In this document: positions 4,827-6,119 of the stretch, in pieces
How the letters are laid out: each line of letters begins with the position of its first letter
Position numbering within the stretch: the stretch's first letter is position 1
Assembly: GCA_900549885.1 (NCBI GenBank)
Contig: URQA01000142.1
Location: 1-6,119, forward strand
DNA length: 6,119 nt
From: an uncultured Eubacteriales bacterium
GTDB lineage: Bacteria; Bacillota; Clostridia; Oscillospirales; Oscillospiraceae
Direction: 5' to 3'
The notes under the pieces: model-generated
The model's database searches: none
Told to the model about the DNA's origin: nothing
Seen by the model: only the letters and a program-made list of their open reading frames with translations
Program-made: the position numbers and the translations under genes

Positions 4827-5882
4827 ATGAAAATCGTGGTATTGGCCGGTGGCCTCAGCCCAGAGCGCAACGTATCTCTATCCAGCGGGGCCAAGGTTTG
4901 CCAGGCCCTCCGGGAAAGAGGGCATCAGGCGGCCTTTGTGGATTTGTATTTCGGCACGGAACACTTTGACGGACCGGCCCAGGACTTGTTTCAGGCCCCT
5001 CTGCCGGGGGAACTGACCCGTGTGGCCCGCCAGGCCCCTGACCTGGAGGCGGTGAAGCGCCAACGCGCCAACGGGGGAGAGAGCATGTTCGGCCTGGGTG
5101 TGCTGGAATTATGCCAGAGCGCCGACGTGGTGTTTTTAGCCCTCCATGGTTCCTGCGGGGAGGACGGCCGGGTCCAGGCGGCCCTGGAACTGTTGGGAGT
5201 GCCCTACACTGGGTCTGGCTACCTGGGCAGCGCCATTGCTATGGACAAGGATCTGACCAAGCGGCTGACAGCCCCCCTGGGTGTGGCTACCCCCCGGTGG
5301 GAGACGGTGCGTTATCAAAAGAAAGACGTCCCGGCGCTCTCCGCCCGGCTGGAACTGCCCTGTGTGGTCAAGCCGGTAGACTCCGGCTCGTCCATCGGGG
5401 TGTATATCTGCCGGGAGCGGGAACAGTTGGCGCAGGCCCTGGAGGCAGGATTGGCCCTGGGGGGCCATTGTGTGGTGGAGCAGTATGTCTCCGGCCGGGA
5501 GATCCAGGTGGGTATTCTGGAGGACACCACCCTGCCCTCCATTGAGATCATCCCCAAAGAGGGCTTTTACGACTACGAGAACAAGTACCAGCCCGGCGCG
5601 GCAGAGGAAATCTGCCCCGCCCCCATTCCGGCGGAGTGGGAACAGCGGCTGGGCCAGGCTGCGCTGACTGTGTTCCGGGCCATTGGACTTTCCGTATACG
5701 CCCGGGCGGACTTCATCGTCACACCGGACGGCACCCCCTGGTTTTTGGAGATCAATACCCTGCCCGGCATGACCCCCACCAGCCTGCTGCCCCAGGAGGC
5801 GGCGGCAGTGGGCATCGGCTATGGTGAGCTGTGCGAACGCATCATTCGGGCCTCGCTGCGGGCCAGACAGGGAAAGCAGTAA
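4827..5882 (+). CDS. ddl: D-alanine-D-alanine ligase
   Basis: Ddl joins two D-alanines using ATP in the cytoplasm, making the dipeptide that MurF adds to the peptidoglycan precursor. The 351-residue protein has the three ATP-grasp parts. The N-terminal loop GGLSPERNVSLSSG (8-21) carries Glu13. The family signature HGSCGEDG is at 107-114. The ATP-binding lysine Lys182 and the loop GSSIG, with Ser188, lie in the central domain. The omega loop FYDYENKY (247-254) ends in Tyr254. The Mg ligands are Asp295, Glu308 and Asn310 in the second signature FLEINTLPGMT (306-316). Glu13, Ser188 and Tyr254 match the active-site triad of D-Ala-D-Ala ligases. Tyr rather than Phe at 254 points to D-Ala, not D-lactate, as second substrate. 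The start is set by AAGGAG (4812-4817), 9 bases upstream. murF begins 35 bases after the stop, so the two are probably co-transcribed. Confidence 0.97.
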   Translation: MKIVVLAGGLSPERNVSLSSGAKVCQALRERGHQAAFVDLYFGTEHFDGPAQDLFQAPLPGELTRVARQAPDLEAVKRQRANGGESMFGLGVLELCQSADVVFLALHGSCGEDGRVQAALELLGVPYTGSGYLGSAIAMDKDLTKRLTAPLGVATPRWETVRYQKKDVPALSARLELPCVVKPVDSGSSIGVYICREREQLAQALEAGLALGGHCVVEQYVSGREIQVGILEDTTLPSIEIIPKEGFYDYENKYQPGAAEEICPAPIPAEWEQRLGQAALTVFRAIGLSVYARADFIVTPDGTPWFLEINTLPGMTPTSLLPQEAAAVGIGYGELCERIIRASLRARQGKQ

Positions 5883-5917
5883 AATACACCGGGCCCCGTG
5901 CCCAAAGGAGACAACCT

Positions 5918-6119
5918 ATGGAACCCATCACCCTGAGACAGCTTTTGGAAGCCGTGGACGGCACCCTTCTGGGGGAATTTTCCGATCTGGACGCCACCTT
6001 TACCGCCGTGGACACCGACAGCCGGAACATCCGTCCCGGCAGTCTGTTTATCCCTTTACAGGGCGAGCGGTTCGACGGCCACGCCTTTCTCCCAGCAGCC
6101 CTGTCGGCGGGGGCGGCGG
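5918..6119 (+). CDS. murF: UDP-MurNAc-tripeptide-D-Ala-D-Ala ligase, N-terminal part (cut by window end)
   Basis: The gene starts at ATG 5918, with AAAGGAG (5904-5910) seven bases upstream, and runs open to the window edge, giving 67 residues. The visible part is the N-terminal Mur ligase domain that holds the UDP-MurNAc substrate. It shows VDTDSRNIRPGSLFIPLQGE (31-50), then RFDGHAFLPAALSAGA, which matches the 'DSR..PG.LF..L.GE..DGH.F...A...GA' pattern of MurF and MurE. MurF is preferred over MurE because ddl lies just upstream, a very common pairing in which Ddl supplies the D-Ala-D-Ala that MurF attaches. The ATP-binding and C-terminal domains are outside the window, so completeness cannot be checked. 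Confidence 0.92.
   Translation, partial: MEPITLRQLLEAVDGTLLGEFSDLDATFTAVDTDSRNIRPGSLFIPLQGERFDGHAFLPAALSAGAA

Overview
The window reads as chromosomal DNA from an anaerobic, GC-rich Clostridia-type Firmicute. A gut Oscillospiraceae such as the Flavonifractor/Pseudoflavonifractor group would fit, but that placement is inferred from style, not from a search. The supporting signs are strong AGGAGG ribosome sites, a T-box leader ahead of leuA, a superoxide reductase/rubrerythrin pair, a probable SLH-domain protein tail and GC-rich coding sequence.

Layout from left to right. (1) 1-68 is the last 21 codons of a rightward gene with an S-layer-homology-like end, followed by a perfect 15-bp hairpin shared with a convergent leftward lipoprotein gene (146-505). 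(2) A divergent, A-tract-rich spacer drives dfx (2Fe superoxide reductase, 669-1040) and then rbr (rubrerythrin, 1143-1676). Together they form a two-step reductive pathway: superoxide to peroxide, then peroxide to water. A strong terminator follows. (3) Leftward leuA (1734-3419) encodes a long-type 2-isopropylmalate synthase. Its 5' region (about 3451-3720) is a complete T-box riboswitch with a Leu CTG specifier candidate, a UGGU tRNA-acceptor bulge, competing antiterminator and terminator, and a near-consensus promoter. (4) A leftward, AT-richer SAM-dependent methyltransferase of unknown substrate (3845-4597) has a promoter whose spacer contains the palindrome ACCGATCGGT, which looks like a TetR-family operator. 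(5) Divergently, a strong extended -10 promoter drives ddl (D-Ala-D-Ala ligase, 4827-5882) and the start of murF (5918 to the window edge), the usual pair that makes and attaches the D-Ala-D-Ala end of the peptidoglycan precursor.

I see no tRNA, rRNA, CRISPR array, insertion sequence or phage gene. Most genes belong to well-known families. The least explained parts are the small lipoprotein with a calcium-loop-like segment and 11-residue repeats, the methyltransferase with its likely operator, and the dyads around dfx-rbr. I found no evidence of a wholly new multi-gene system.
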